Shown: positions 18,436-27,063 of the stretch, in pieces
How the letters are laid out: each line of letters starts with the position of its first letter
Position numbering within the stretch: the stretch's first letter is position 1
Source of the DNA: Wenyingzhuangia fucanilytica
GTDB taxonomy: Bacteria > Bacteroidota > Bacteroidia > Flavobacteriales > Flavobacteriaceae
Assembly (NCBI RefSeq): GCF_001697185.1
Contig: NZ_CP014224.1
Coordinates: 2,170,001 to 2,234,000 of the forward strand
DNA length: 64,000 nt
Reading direction: 5' to 3'
Notes under the pieces: generated by a model
Databases searched by the model: none
What the model saw: the letters and a program-made list of their open reading frames with translations, nothing else
What the model was told of the DNA's origin: nothing
Position numbers and translations under genes: made by a program

Positions 18436-21400
18436 ATGAAAAAAATCTGGAATATTTTGTACAGTACTAGGCTAATGTCTATCCTATTCGTTGTGTTTGG
18501 AGCAGCAATGGGAATTGCCACTTTTATAGAAAATGATTACGGTACTGAGACCTCTAAAGCACTGGTTTATAACACTTGGTGGTTTGAAACTATCATGTTA
18601 CTTTTTATCATCAACTTTTTTGGAAATATTTTTAAATACAAATTATACAAAAAAGAAAAATGGGGAATTTTATTATTCCATGTTTCTTTCTTATTAATTA
18701 TTATTGGTGCTGCTGTAACAAGATACGTGAGTTATGAAGGAGTGATGCCTATATTAGAGGGCGAAAAGACAAATGAATTCTTTTCAGAAACTACCTACCT
18801 AAACGTCAATATACACAACTTTAAAGAAGAAAAGTATGCCCATAGCCCAATTTTACTTTCTGCAAAAGGGAAGGCTACTTATCATTTTGAAACTGATTTT
18901 AGAGGACAAGAAGTTGAATTTGAATTAACAGATTACATTCCAAACGCTAAAACAGAATTTACTAGAACAGAAAAAGGAGAAACTTTTATTCACTTTGTAG
19001 AATCTAGTGAAGGATCTAGACACGATCATTATATTAAAAAAGGAGATTTAGAAAATATTCACGGTATTTTAGTAGGATATGAAAATGCAGAAAATGCCTC
19101 TATCAACTTTACCGAAAAAGATGGGGAATTAATTTTAGAATCTAAATTAGATGGATCTTTTATGCGTATGGCAGATCAGTTCCAAGGAACAATTACTGCA
19201 AATACCCCAGAAAAATTTAACTATTTAAGTTTACACCAAATTGCTGGGTTGAGTTTTGTTGTACCAGAAAAACCTATTGTTGGTGAAATGAAAGTAATTT
19301 CTGCAAAAGATAAAAAAGCATTTCCAGAAGCTTTATTAACTTTTAAAGTAACCTCTAAAGATAAAATGACTTTAATACAAGTAAAAGGAGGAAAATTCAC
19401 CTCTAACAAACCTGTAAGTTTTACATTGGCTGGTTTAAACTTTAATTTGTCTTATGGTTCTAAAATTTTAAAACTTCCGTTCTTTATTAAATTAAACGAT
19501 TTCCAATTAGAAAAATATCCAGGTTCAGAGTCTGCTGCTTCTTATGCTAGCGAAGTAACACTAATTGATGAAGAACAAAACAATACTTTTGATTTTAGAA
19601 TTTTTATGAATCATATTTTAGATTATAGAGGATATAAATTTTTCCAATCTAGTTATGATTTATCTGGTCCTAAAGAAGAAACCAGATTATCTGTAAACCA
19701 CGATGCTATTGGAACTACCATCACTTATATTGGTTACTCTATGTTATATACTGGATTGATTATGATTTTATTTATGAAAAATTCTCGTTTTGGACAATTA
19801 GGTAAAAAACTTAGAAAACTAAAAAATAAAACAAGCATTATTGCTTTAATCCTTGGACTAAGTTCTACTTTTAGCTTTGCTCAATACGGAGATGAAGATC
19901 ACAACCACGAAGGTCACAATCATGGTGCTGAAGTAGTTCACGAAGAAAGTCACGAAGGACACAACCACAGTGCAGAAGAGGAACACAACCATCAACAAAT
20001 GGAAGTTTTATCTCCTCAAGAAGTAAAAGATGCCATTGTAAAAAATGCCGTAAAACCAGAACATGCACTTGAATTTAGTAAAATTGTAATTCAAGATGCT
20101 GGAGGACGTATGAAACCTATCAATACTTTTGCTAGCGAATTATTAAGAAAAGTAAGTAAAAGTGAAACTTTTGAAAGTTTAGATGCCAATCAAGTATTTT
20201 TATCAATCGTACAAAACCCTAGGCTTTGGTTTGATGCTCCTGTAGTTTATTTAGAAAGAAATGATGAAAAAATTAGAACTGTTTTAGGAATTGATGTCAA
20301 ATCAAAATACGCTTCTTTATCAAACTTTATAGATCCTAACGGAAACTACAAACTTGTTTCTTATGTTGCCGATGCCGAAAAAAGCCAAATCAAAAGTGCT
20401 TTTGAAAAAGATGTAATTAATGTAGACAAGCGTGTTGGTTTGTTATACACTGCTATTAGTGGTAGTATTTTGCGTATTTACCCTAAAATAGGTGATGAAA
20501 ACAACAAATGGGTTTCGCAATTAGAATTAGAAACTGCTGGATTTAAAGGAACTGATTCCGTTTTTGTAAAACAAATTTTACCTGCTTACAAACAAGTTTT
20601 ATGGCAAGCTCAACAAAGTGGAGATTATGCTGATGCTAATGAAATTTTAGGAGGTATTAAAAACTTTCAAAAAAAATACGGAGCAGAAATATATCCAAGC
20701 CAAAAGAAAATTGATTATGAAATTACTTACAACAAGTATGATATTTTCAAAAAACTATTTTCATACTACACTTATATTAGTACAATATTATTCTTGTTAA
20801 TTATTTTCCAAATTTTTAAAGATGGAAAAGTAGTTAGAGCTTTAATTAAAGGATCTATAGCAATTGTTATTTTCTTATTTATATTACAAACAGCAGGATT
20901 AGGGGTTCGTTGGTTTATTAGTGGACACGCACCTTGGTCTGACGCATATGAATCTATTATATATGTAGCTTGGGCAACCATGTTATTTGGATTAATCTTC
21001 GGAAGAAAATCTTCTTTAACCATTGCCGCTACAGCCTTTGTTGCTGCCATGATTTTAATGATTGCGCATTGGAATTGGATGGATCCACAAATTGCAAACC
21101 TACAACCTGTATTAAATTCATATTGGTTAATGATTCACGTAGCTATTATTGTAGCTAGTTATGGTCCATTTACTTTAAGTATGATATTAGGATTGGTTGC
21201 TTTAATCTTAATGATTTTAACCACTAGTAAAAACAAAAAATCTCTAAAAGTTAAAATTGACGAATTAACCATCATCAACGAAATGAGTATGACTGTTGGT
21301 TTGGTGATGTTAACCATAGGAAACTTTTTAGGAGGTATGTGGGCTAACGAAAGTTGGGGACGTTACTGGGGATGGGATCCTAAAGAAACTTGGGCATTAA

Positions 21401-21666
21401 TCAGTATTATGGTTTATGCTTTTGTTTTACACATGCGTTTGGTTCCTGGTTTAAGAAGTAAATTTACTTTTAACATTATTTCTGTTTATGCTTTTGCTAG
21501 TATTATGATGACTTATTTTGGAGTAAACTTTTACCTATCTGGATTACATTCATATGCAAGTGGAGATCAAGTGGTAACACCTAGCTTTGTATATTACTCT
21601 ATAGTAATAGTAGCAATACTTGGCGTATTGGCTTACTTAAAGTTTAAAAAATACTATAAAAAATAA
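18436..21666 (+). CDS. ccsBA: ResB-CcsA fused cytochrome c biogenesis protein
   Basis: ATG 18436 (MKKIWNILYSTRLM) is preferred over the TTG at 18364, which would add an unlikely leader; this gives 1076 residues. The N-terminal half is ResB/Ccs1-like (early membrane helices, then a large periplasmic region). The C-terminal third is CcsA with the haem-handling WWD-type motif WGRYWGWDPKETWAL and repeated membrane helices. Together they export haem and attach it to CXXCH apocytochromes (System II). Between the halves, a signal-like hydrophobic segment (KTSIIALILGLSSTFSFAQ) is followed by about 35 residues with 11 His, a possible metal or haem-binding tract. Confidence 0.93.
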   Translation: MKKIWNILYSTRLMSILFVVFGAAMGIATFIENDYGTETSKALVYNTWWFETIMLLFIINFFGNIFKYKLYKKEKWGILLFHVSFLLIIIGAAVTRYVSYEGVMPILEGEKTNEFFSETTYLNVNIHNFKEEKYAHSPILLSAKGKATYHFETDFRGQEVEFELTDYIPNAKTEFTRTEKGETFIHFVESSEGSRHDHYIKKGDLENIHGILVGYENAENASINFTEKDGELILESKLDGSFMRMADQFQGTITANTPEKFNYLSLHQIAGLSFVVPEKPIVGEMKVISAKDKKAFPEALLTFKVTSKDKMTLIQVKGGKFTSNKPVSFTLAGLNFNLSYGSKILKLPFFIKLNDFQLEKYPGSESAASYASEVTLIDEEQNNTFDFRIFMNHILDYRGYKFFQSSYDLSGPKEETRLSVNHDAIGTTITYIGYSMLYTGLIMILFMKNSRFGQLGKKLRKLKNKTSIIALILGLSSTFSFAQYGDEDHNHEGHNHGAEVVHEESHEGHNHSAEEEHNHQQMEVLSPQEVKDAIVKNAVKPEHALEFSKIVIQDAGGRMKPINTFASELLRKVSKSETFESLDANQVFLSIVQNPRLWFDAPVVYLERNDEKIRTVLGIDVKSKYASLSNFIDPNGNYKLVSYVADAEKSQIKSAFEKDVINVDKRVGLLYTAISGSILRIYPKIGDENNKWVSQLELETAGFKGTDSVFVKQILPAYKQVLWQAQQSGDYADANEILGGIKNFQKKYGAEIYPSQKKIDYEITYNKYDIFKKLFSYYTYISTILFLLIIFQIFKDGKVVRALIKGSIAIVIFLFILQTAGLGVRWFISGHAPWSDAYESIIYVAWATMLFGLIFGRKSSLTIAATAFVAAMILMIAHWNWMDPQIANLQPVLNSYWLMIHVAIIVASYGPFTLSMILGLVALILMILTTSKNKKSLKVKIDELTIINEMSMTVGLVMLTIGNFLGGMWANESWGRYWGWDPKETWALISIMVYAFVLHMRLVPGLRSKFTFNIISVYAFASIMMTYFGVNFYLSGLHSYASGDQVVTPSFVYYSIVIVAILGVLAYLKFKKYYKK

Positions 21667-21731
21667 ATTGCATTCTGATATCAATAAATATTAATGTAAA
21701 TTCGCAAATCTTATAAATTCAAACAAGTAAT

Positions 21732-22247
21732 ATGTTTCACAAGTATTTAAAATTAGTTTTAGCAGCAGGAGTTACTGTATTAGCTGTATTACAGTTTATT
21801 GATGAAAATATAGGTAATGGTATTTTATTATTATTGTTAGCTGGTATTTTTGTTTTTTTATATTTCAAAAATGAAATCTTATTGTTGGCTTTTTTACAAA
21901 TGAGAAAGCAAAATATGGAAGGAACTGCTAAATGGCTAGATAAAATTAAAAAACCAGAAATGGCTTTAATCACTTCTCAACAAGCATATTTTTACTATTT
22001 ACAAGCTATTTTATTAGCTCAAAAAAACATGACACAATCTGAAAAGTTATTTAAAAAAGCTTTAGGAATTGGATTACGTATGAATCATGATATTGCTATG
22101 GCTAAATTAAACTTAGCTGGAATTGCAATGAGTAAACGTAGAAAAAGAGAAGCTACCACTTTATTAAATGAAGCTAAAAAATTAGATAAGCACGGAATGC
22201 TTACTGATCAAATTAAAATGATGAAAGATCAAATGAAAAGAATGTAA
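21732..22247 (+). CDS. membrane-anchored TPR-like protein
   Basis: A 171-residue protein with two N-terminal hydrophobic segments (about residues 7-25 and 28-55) followed by helical pairs (ALITSQQAYFYYLQAILLAQ, KLFKKALGIGLRMNHDIAMA) like tetratricopeptide repeats, ending in a Lys/Met-rich helix. TPR units scaffold protein complexes; the partner is unknown. It follows ccsBA by 65 bp and may be read together with it. Confidence 0.65.
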   Translation: MFHKYLKLVLAAGVTVLAVLQFIDENIGNGILLLLLAGIFVFLYFKNEILLLAFLQMRKQNMEGTAKWLDKIKKPEMALITSQQAYFYYLQAILLAQKNMTQSEKLFKKALGIGLRMNHDIAMAKLNLAGIAMSKRRKREATTLLNEAKKLDKHGMLTDQIKMMKDQMKRM

Positions 22248-22265
22248 TCATCATTGATAAAAAAT

Positions 22266-22302
22266 AAAAAACGTCTTCATTATATAATGAAGACGTTTTT
22301 TT
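22266..22302. terminator. bidirectional intrinsic terminator
   Basis: AAAAACGTCTTCATTAT and ATAATGAAGACGTTTTT are exact reverse complements with almost no loop, between convergent genes. Confidence 0.9.
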
Positions 22303-22319
22303 ATGCGCTTAATTTTATT

Positions 22320-23456
22320 TTATGCCGTAAGTACTAAACTTTTATAAATTGCTTCGTATTTAGGTAAAACATTATCTATACTAAACTCTTTGGCTCTCTC
22401 TAAAGCATTTTGCTTATATCCTTCTAATACTTCTTTGCTTTCAATTAACTTTAAAGTATTTTTAGCCATATCATTCACATCTTTTACATCACTTAAAAAA
22501 CCAGTAACACCATGTACATTTACTTCTGGCAATCCTCCAGTATTTGTAGAAATCACTGGAGTTCTAGCTGCCATCGCTTCTAATGCTGCCAATCCGAAAC
22601 TTTCTGATTTAGAAGGCAATAAAAACACATCTGTATAACACAAAATTTTATCAACCTCTGTACTATTCCCTAAGAAAACTATCTTATCAAAAACTCCTAA
22701 CTCACGAGCTAATTTTTTAACATCAACCATTTCAGGCCCCTCTCCTACCAAAATTAATTTTGCAGGCTTAGTTTCTAAAACTTTGGCAAATATTTTTATC
22801 ACATCCTTAGCTCTCTTTACAGGTCTGTAATTACTAATATGAGTTAAAATAAACTCATCTTCTGTAGCAATACTTCCTCTTTGACAGTCAACTCCTTTTA
22901 AAGGGTGATTTTCATACTTTTCTAACTCTATAAAATTATATACTACTTCTATCTCTCTTTTGATATCAAACAATCGATAAGTATCTTCTTTTAAACTATT
23001 AGAAACGGTTGTAACTACATCTGAGTGATTAATACTAAATTCTACAGCTGTTTTATAATTTGGATGACTTCCAACCAAAGTAATATCCGTTCCGTGTAAG
23101 GTGGTGACTACTCTTATGTCAATTCCTTTTTCATGCAACATTTTTTTAGCCATATAAGCCGCATAAGCATGAGGAATAGCATAATGTACATGCAATAGTT
23201 CTAAATTGTGTTTTTCTACTATCTGAACCATTTTACTAGACAAAGCTAGCTCATATGGCTGATAATGAAATAAAGAATATTCTTCTATTTGCACTTGATG
23301 AAAGTGAATACCACTAGAAATTAAATCTAATCTAACTGGTGGATGATAGGTAATAAAATGAATCTCATACCCCTTTTGAGCCAATGCCATTCCTAACTCT
23401 GTTGCCACAACTCCACTACCTCCAAATGTAGGATAACAAACTATACCAATACGCAT
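22320..23456 (-). CDS. bshA: N-acetyl-alpha-D-glucosaminyl L-malate synthase
   Basis: A 378-residue GT-B glycosyltransferase (GT4). The start MRIGIVCYPTFGGSGVVATE carries the glycine-rich loop characteristic of BshA, and the C-terminal half has LVGEGPEM, FLLPSKSESFGLAALEAMA and the E-x7-E pair of GT4 enzymes. BshA joins UDP-GlcNAc to L-malate, the first step in bacillithiol synthesis, used by many Bacteroidetes instead of glutathione. It is alone on its strand here; bshB and bshC are not in the window. Confidence 0.93.
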   Translation of the reverse strand: MRIGIVCYPTFGGSGVVATELGMALAQKGYEIHFITYHPPVRLDLISSGIHFHQVQIEEYSLFHYQPYELALSSKMVQIVEKHNLELLHVHYAIPHAYAAYMAKKMLHEKGIDIRVVTTLHGTDITLVGSHPNYKTAVEFSINHSDVVTTVSNSLKEDTYRLFDIKREIEVVYNFIELEKYENHPLKGVDCQRGSIATEDEFILTHISNYRPVKRAKDVIKIFAKVLETKPAKLILVGEGPEMVDVKKLARELGVFDKIVFLGNSTEVDKILCYTDVFLLPSKSESFGLAALEAMAARTPVISTNTGGLPEVNVHGVTGFLSDVKDVNDMAKNTLKLIESKEVLEGYKQNALERAKEFSIDNVLPKYEAIYKSLVLTA

Positions 23457-23644
23457 ATTTAATAATTTCTATATAAGTACGTAAAAATACTTTTAACTTA
23501 CGGGTTTCACAAAATAAATATGAATTCTATAATTATTTTATAAATACTATTTTTATAATATACTCATAATGAAAAGCATAGAAAATATTTTAAAAAAACA
23601 TGAATTTTTTATCTAAAAACCTACTGTTTATCTATAAAAAAGTA

Positions 23645-23652
23645 TAAATTTG
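23645..23652 (+). promoter_or_regulatory. -7 box TAAATTTG of the tRNA-Phe gene
   Basis: Full match to TAnnTTTG with the tRNA beginning 20 bp after its last base, the right distance for a short leader. Confidence 0.55.
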
Positions 23653-23671
23653 CAACCGCTAAGTTAAGCAT

Positions 23672-23744
23672 GGTGCCTTAGCTCAGTTGGTAGAGCAAAG
23701 GACTGAAAATCCTTGTGTCCCTGGTTCGATTCCTGGAGGCACCA
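23672..23744 (+). tRNA. tRNA-Phe (anticodon GAA)
   Basis: The 73-nt cloverleaf has acceptor arms GGTGCCT and AGGCACC, the D-arm GCTCAGTTGGTAGAGC, the anticodon arm AAGGA-CTGAAAA-TCCTT with anticodon GAA, and T-loop TTCGATT. The T-stem has a central T-T mismatch. The discriminator is A and the 3' CCA is not encoded, so it is added after transcription. Promoter and terminator lie on either side. Confidence 0.95.
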
Positions 23745-23785
23745 CATTAAAAACCACAACTTAATTGTTGTGGTTTTTTGTTTTT
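23733..23785 (+). repeat. direct repeat, copy 1 (tRNA-Phe 3' end plus terminator)
   Basis: Runs from CTGGAGGCACCACATT through the ACCACAACTTAATTGTTGTGG hairpin segment to the T-tract. Copy 2 at 23902-23953 differs by one missing C and one fewer T. The hairpin (CCACAA / TTGTGG with T-tract) also serves as the tRNA terminator. Confidence 0.9.
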
Positions 23786-23901
23786 TATAGCTTAATGTAA
23801 AAACATTAAGTTTATTCAGAAAACTATTAAAAATCAAACTATTTTAAGTGATATTCTCTATAAAAAAGATAAAAGCCATGGTTCTCCCGAAGTTTCGGGA
23901 C
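23745..23901 (+). other. spacer between the two repeat copies
   Basis: About 160 bp without a gene. It holds AT-rich sequence and ends with a palindrome TCCCGAA-GT-TTCGGGA (23886-23901) that abuts repeat copy 2. This GC-rich dyad stands out from its surroundings. Confidence 0.6.
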
Positions 23902-23953
23902 TGGAGGACCACATTAAAAACCACAACTTAATTGTTGTGGTTTTTTGTTTTTA
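23902..23953 (+). repeat. direct repeat, copy 2 (degenerate tRNA-Phe 3' end plus terminator)
   Basis: A 52-bp near-identical copy of 23733-23785, beginning CTGGAGGACCACATT. No tRNA body precedes it. Repeating a tRNA 3' end is the usual signature of site-specific integration or of a recombination remnant. Confidence 0.85.
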
Positions 23954-23981
23954 ATATTTAGTGATAAAAAATTAATCATTA

Positions 23982-24017
23982 AAAAAAGCTCAACATTCAC
24001 AATGCTGAGCTTTTTTA
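23982..24017. terminator. intrinsic terminator after the sulfatase gene
   Basis: AAAAAAAGCTCAACATT and AATGCTGAGCTTTTTT pair with one G-T/A-C wobble around a short loop. On the minus strand it ends the PUL operon just beyond the sulfatase stop. Confidence 0.9.
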
Positions 24018-24035
24018 AGATACATTGAAAATTTC

Positions 24036-25847
24036 TTATTTTATTTTTTCTACATCAACATAGAACGCATTACTTAATATTCCGTTTTCCATATCAAAAT
24101 AAGCTAACAAGCTTGTCTTTCCCTTAGGTACTTCCATTTCTAATACAGCAGCTGTTTTCTCATTATCAACAGATGTTTCTATTAAATGATTCCCAATTTT
24201 CAGATAAGCTTTTTTAAACTTCATAGCTTTCCCATCAATTACTTCTTCTGTATATAATGTCGGTTTCACTCCATCTTTTGTAGCGGCACCTAATGCTAAT
24301 CCACTTTCTTTAGGCCATCTTCTTAAATAGAATTTGTATTTACCTCCTTCTACAAAATTTACAGAGAAAGAAGCTGGTTTCATTGGTTTTCCTTCTCTAA
24401 TTAATTGTTGATTCCATGGTGGATAGTAATCTACTGTTCTTGCATCATGACAAGTTAATACCTCTTCATCATCAACTCCTAATTCAATTGTTGAGTATTT
24501 AGTTTCTTTAATTACATCTGCCCACCATTCATCATAAAAAGCATTCATTTCTGCAACCTTATCTGGATATTGAGTTGCAAGGTTGTTTTCTTGCCCCGGA
24601 TCTTGTTTAATATTATACAATTCTGTACCTCTAATCAACCTCCATTCATCATCCATTACACAACTATTCTTTCCTTTAACAGGCCAGTTTACACGTTGTG
24701 TATCTGTAACTAAATATCTTTTAGGTGCCTCTTGTATTTCTCCTAATAAATAATTACTCATATCAGCCCCATCCATTGTTTTATGTGACACATACTCTTC
24801 ACCTAACAAACTAACAAACGTTGGTAAAACATCTACATGTGCAACTAATTGATCTAAAGATTTCCCTCCAGACAAACCTCCATTTGGCCATCTAATAATA
24901 AATGGAACTCTATGACCACCATCGTACTCACTACCTTTTGTTCCTTTCATACCAGCATTATACCCATGGTATTCTTTAGTTTTAGGATCTTGTTTATAAC
25001 CTTTTGCTGTACCATTATCAGTAGTAAATACTACAATTGTATTATCTGCAATCCCTAATGTTTCAAGTTTTTTTAATAACTTTTTAAAATTATCATCTAC
25101 ATTGGTAATCATACCATAAAAACGTTTCTGAGCTTCTATAATACTTGTTTCATCTTTATAAATATTATAGTACTCTTCTGGCACATTATAAGGACCATGT
25201 GGAGCATTTAAACTTAAATAACAAAAGAAAGGTTCATTTTTTTTATTTTCTATGAACTGGATAGCTTCATCAAACCAAATATCTGTACAATATCCTTCTT
25301 TCTTTTCTGGAACTCCGTTTCTCATATAAGTATCATCAAAGTAATCGTTTTTCCAATAATCTGGAGTTTGTCCTACTCCACCACCACTATGATAAAAAGC
25401 TTCTTGAAAACCTCTATCTTCTGGTAAAAAAGGATGATTGTCTCCCAAATGCCATTTTCCGAACATTGCTGTATTATAACCTTTATTCTGTAGTACATTT
25501 GCCAAAGTAACTTCCTCTTTATTTAACATAGAAGCCCCCATAATGGTATGCCAAACTCCATTTCTATTACAGTTTCTACCTGTTAATAAACCAGCTCTTG
25601 TAGGTGCACAAGTAGTTCCCACATGATAATTAGTTAAATTTACAGCTTGCTTAGAAAACTGATCAATTGTTGGTGTTTTAATTATTGGGTTACCGGTATG
25701 TCCTAAATCCCCATACCCCTGATCGTCAGTAATTACAACAATTACATTAGGTTTAGTTGTAGTTACTTTTTTTGTTTCTTTTTCTTTACATGAAATTTGT
25801 AATAATGTTAAAAGAAGAAAAAATCCTGATTTTATAAATCGATTCAT
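24036..25847 (-). CDS. S1-family sulfatase (lipoprotein)
   Basis: A 603-residue lipoprotein (lipobox Cys20) with the alkaline-phosphatase-like sulfatase fold. The metal ligands DD (41-42) are followed by the signature CAPTRAGLLTGR (Cys80, the residue converted to formylglycine), WHLGDNHPF, APHGPYNVP and VFTTDNGTAKG. A C-terminal beta-rich region (about 480-603) is appended. Such enzymes remove sulfate from sugars at the outer surface or periplasm. It is the last gene of the susC-susD operon direction, next to a fucosidase, so sulfated fucose is the likely target. The formylglycine-generating enzyme is not in this window. Confidence 0.95.
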   Translation of the reverse strand: MNRFIKSGFFLLLTLLQISCKEKETKKVTTTKPNVIVVITDDQGYGDLGHTGNPIIKTPTIDQFSKQAVNLTNYHVGTTCAPTRAGLLTGRNCNRNGVWHTIMGASMLNKEEVTLANVLQNKGYNTAMFGKWHLGDNHPFLPEDRGFQEAFYHSGGGVGQTPDYWKNDYFDDTYMRNGVPEKKEGYCTDIWFDEAIQFIENKKNEPFFCYLSLNAPHGPYNVPEEYYNIYKDETSIIEAQKRFYGMITNVDDNFKKLLKKLETLGIADNTIVVFTTDNGTAKGYKQDPKTKEYHGYNAGMKGTKGSEYDGGHRVPFIIRWPNGGLSGGKSLDQLVAHVDVLPTFVSLLGEEYVSHKTMDGADMSNYLLGEIQEAPKRYLVTDTQRVNWPVKGKNSCVMDDEWRLIRGTELYNIKQDPGQENNLATQYPDKVAEMNAFYDEWWADVIKETKYSTIELGVDDEEVLTCHDARTVDYYPPWNQQLIREGKPMKPASFSVNFVEGGKYKFYLRRWPKESGLALGAATKDGVKPTLYTEEVIDGKAMKFKKAYLKIGNHLIETSVDNEKTAAVLEMEVPKGKTSLLAYFDMENGILSNAFYVDVEKIK

Positions 25848-25901
25848 TTTTAGTTAAAATTTATTATTTAATGTATTAGTTGCTTTATTATAACATACAT
25901 C

Positions 25902-27053
25902 TTATTTCCAATTAATTTTAGCTTCTTTAGTTGCTAAGTTCAACCAAACAGATGCATGTTCATAATTTCTTGTTAACTCCCAGTTATGAACCTTCATTTC
26001 ATTTAATGGCTTTCCTAGAGACTTGTCTAATTCAGGGTACCATTCCAATCCCCCATCATCCATTCTATAACCCCAATTATAAATAAAGTAAGAGTTTTCT
26101 TGTGCCCCTGCTAAAAAAGCTGCCAAAGGAAAAGTTATATTAGCTCGTGCTATTTTTCTTTTTTCCTGTAATGGTTTAGCCATAAAATTTTTATCTATCC
26201 ACGAATGTTCATTTGGCCAAGCTTTAAAAACAACTATTTTACCTGTTTTTCCTGCTTTTTCCATTTCTAGAATATCTTGCAACATACTTTCTTTTGACTT
26301 ACTTTGAAAATTAGCAAAATGCTCAATCATCACAGCATCTGTGTGTTCTGGAAAATCATTTCCAACATTTCTATTAGGAATAGAACGAATACCATTATAA
26401 ACGATAAGGTGATCCTCTCCAATAGCAGCTCTTGTTTCTGCAATTAAATCTTTTAGTCCCTGTTGTATAGCATCATATTTTTTCTGTCCCCATAATTCAA
26501 TATTTCCTTTGTTAATTACTTGAATAAAAGCATCCATAAAAACACCATCAGCATGACCATCAACAACCGCTTTTTTTGCTATGCTTACCCACCATTTTCT
26601 AAATGCTGGATTAGATAAATCATAACGTTTTACTTTAGCCGATTTATAATCATAATTTCCATCTAACTTTTTTAGCCACCATTCTTTGTGATTTTCATAC
26701 TCCTTATGAGCATCATATAAATTGTAATCTAAAAAAGCATTCCAATAAAAAACAACTTTTGCTTTAGGATTAATATCCTTAATTCTTTGTGCTTCGTTAT
26801 CTATTCCTTTTTCAGTTCTTATATCACCTCCGTGGCCTTTTTCTAAAACAATAAAGTTTGAATGTGAGGTAACAAAATCTAGTTCCTTATCGGTCATTAA
26901 TCCATTTCGTTTTGCAAAATGAAAAGCAACGGGAACTGTTTTCCAGCTAAATTCAGGATAGTAATCTTTATTTGTTTTAGATTGACCATTTACAGATAAG
27001 CTGAGTAAAAAAATTACTCCTAAACAAATAAACTTTTTCAAAAATGCTTTCAT
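25902..27053 (-). CDS. putative glycoside hydrolase, divergent paralogue 1
   Basis: The ATG at 27053 gives a clear signal peptide (MKAFLKKFICLGVIFLLSLS); an earlier in-frame ATG at 27071 overlaps the upstream stop. The 383-residue protein has a TIM-barrel-like pattern: PEFSWKTVPVAFHF, KVVFYWNAFLDY, GVFMDAFIQV and AVMIEHFANF. These match two other proteins in this locus (29242-30474 and 36077-37123), and the Asp in FMDAF and Glu in MIEHF align with Asp and Glu there, so they are candidate catalytic acids. I cannot name the CAZy family; unclassified GHL-type or GH168-like are hypotheses. Co-transcribed with the fucosidase and sulfatase. Confidence 0.7.
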   Translation of the reverse strand: MKAFLKKFICLGVIFLLSLSVNGQSKTNKDYYPEFSWKTVPVAFHFAKRNGLMTDKELDFVTSHSNFIVLEKGHGGDIRTEKGIDNEAQRIKDINPKAKVVFYWNAFLDYNLYDAHKEYENHKEWWLKKLDGNYDYKSAKVKRYDLSNPAFRKWWVSIAKKAVVDGHADGVFMDAFIQVINKGNIELWGQKKYDAIQQGLKDLIAETRAAIGEDHLIVYNGIRSIPNRNVGNDFPEHTDAVMIEHFANFQSKSKESMLQDILEMEKAGKTGKIVVFKAWPNEHSWIDKNFMAKPLQEKRKIARANITFPLAAFLAGAQENSYFIYNWGYRMDDGGLEWYPELDKSLGKPLNEMKVHNWELTRNYEHASVWLNLATKEAKINWK

Positions 27054-27063
27054 AATTAAAGTT

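Noticed and set aside
19871-20068. Minus-strand frame rich in Leu, His and Arg
   Set aside because: It is the reverse shadow of the His-rich tract in the plus-strand ResB-CcsA gene.
23902-23953. A second tRNA gene
   Set aside because: Only the 3' end and terminator are duplicated; no D-arm or anticodon arm precedes it.
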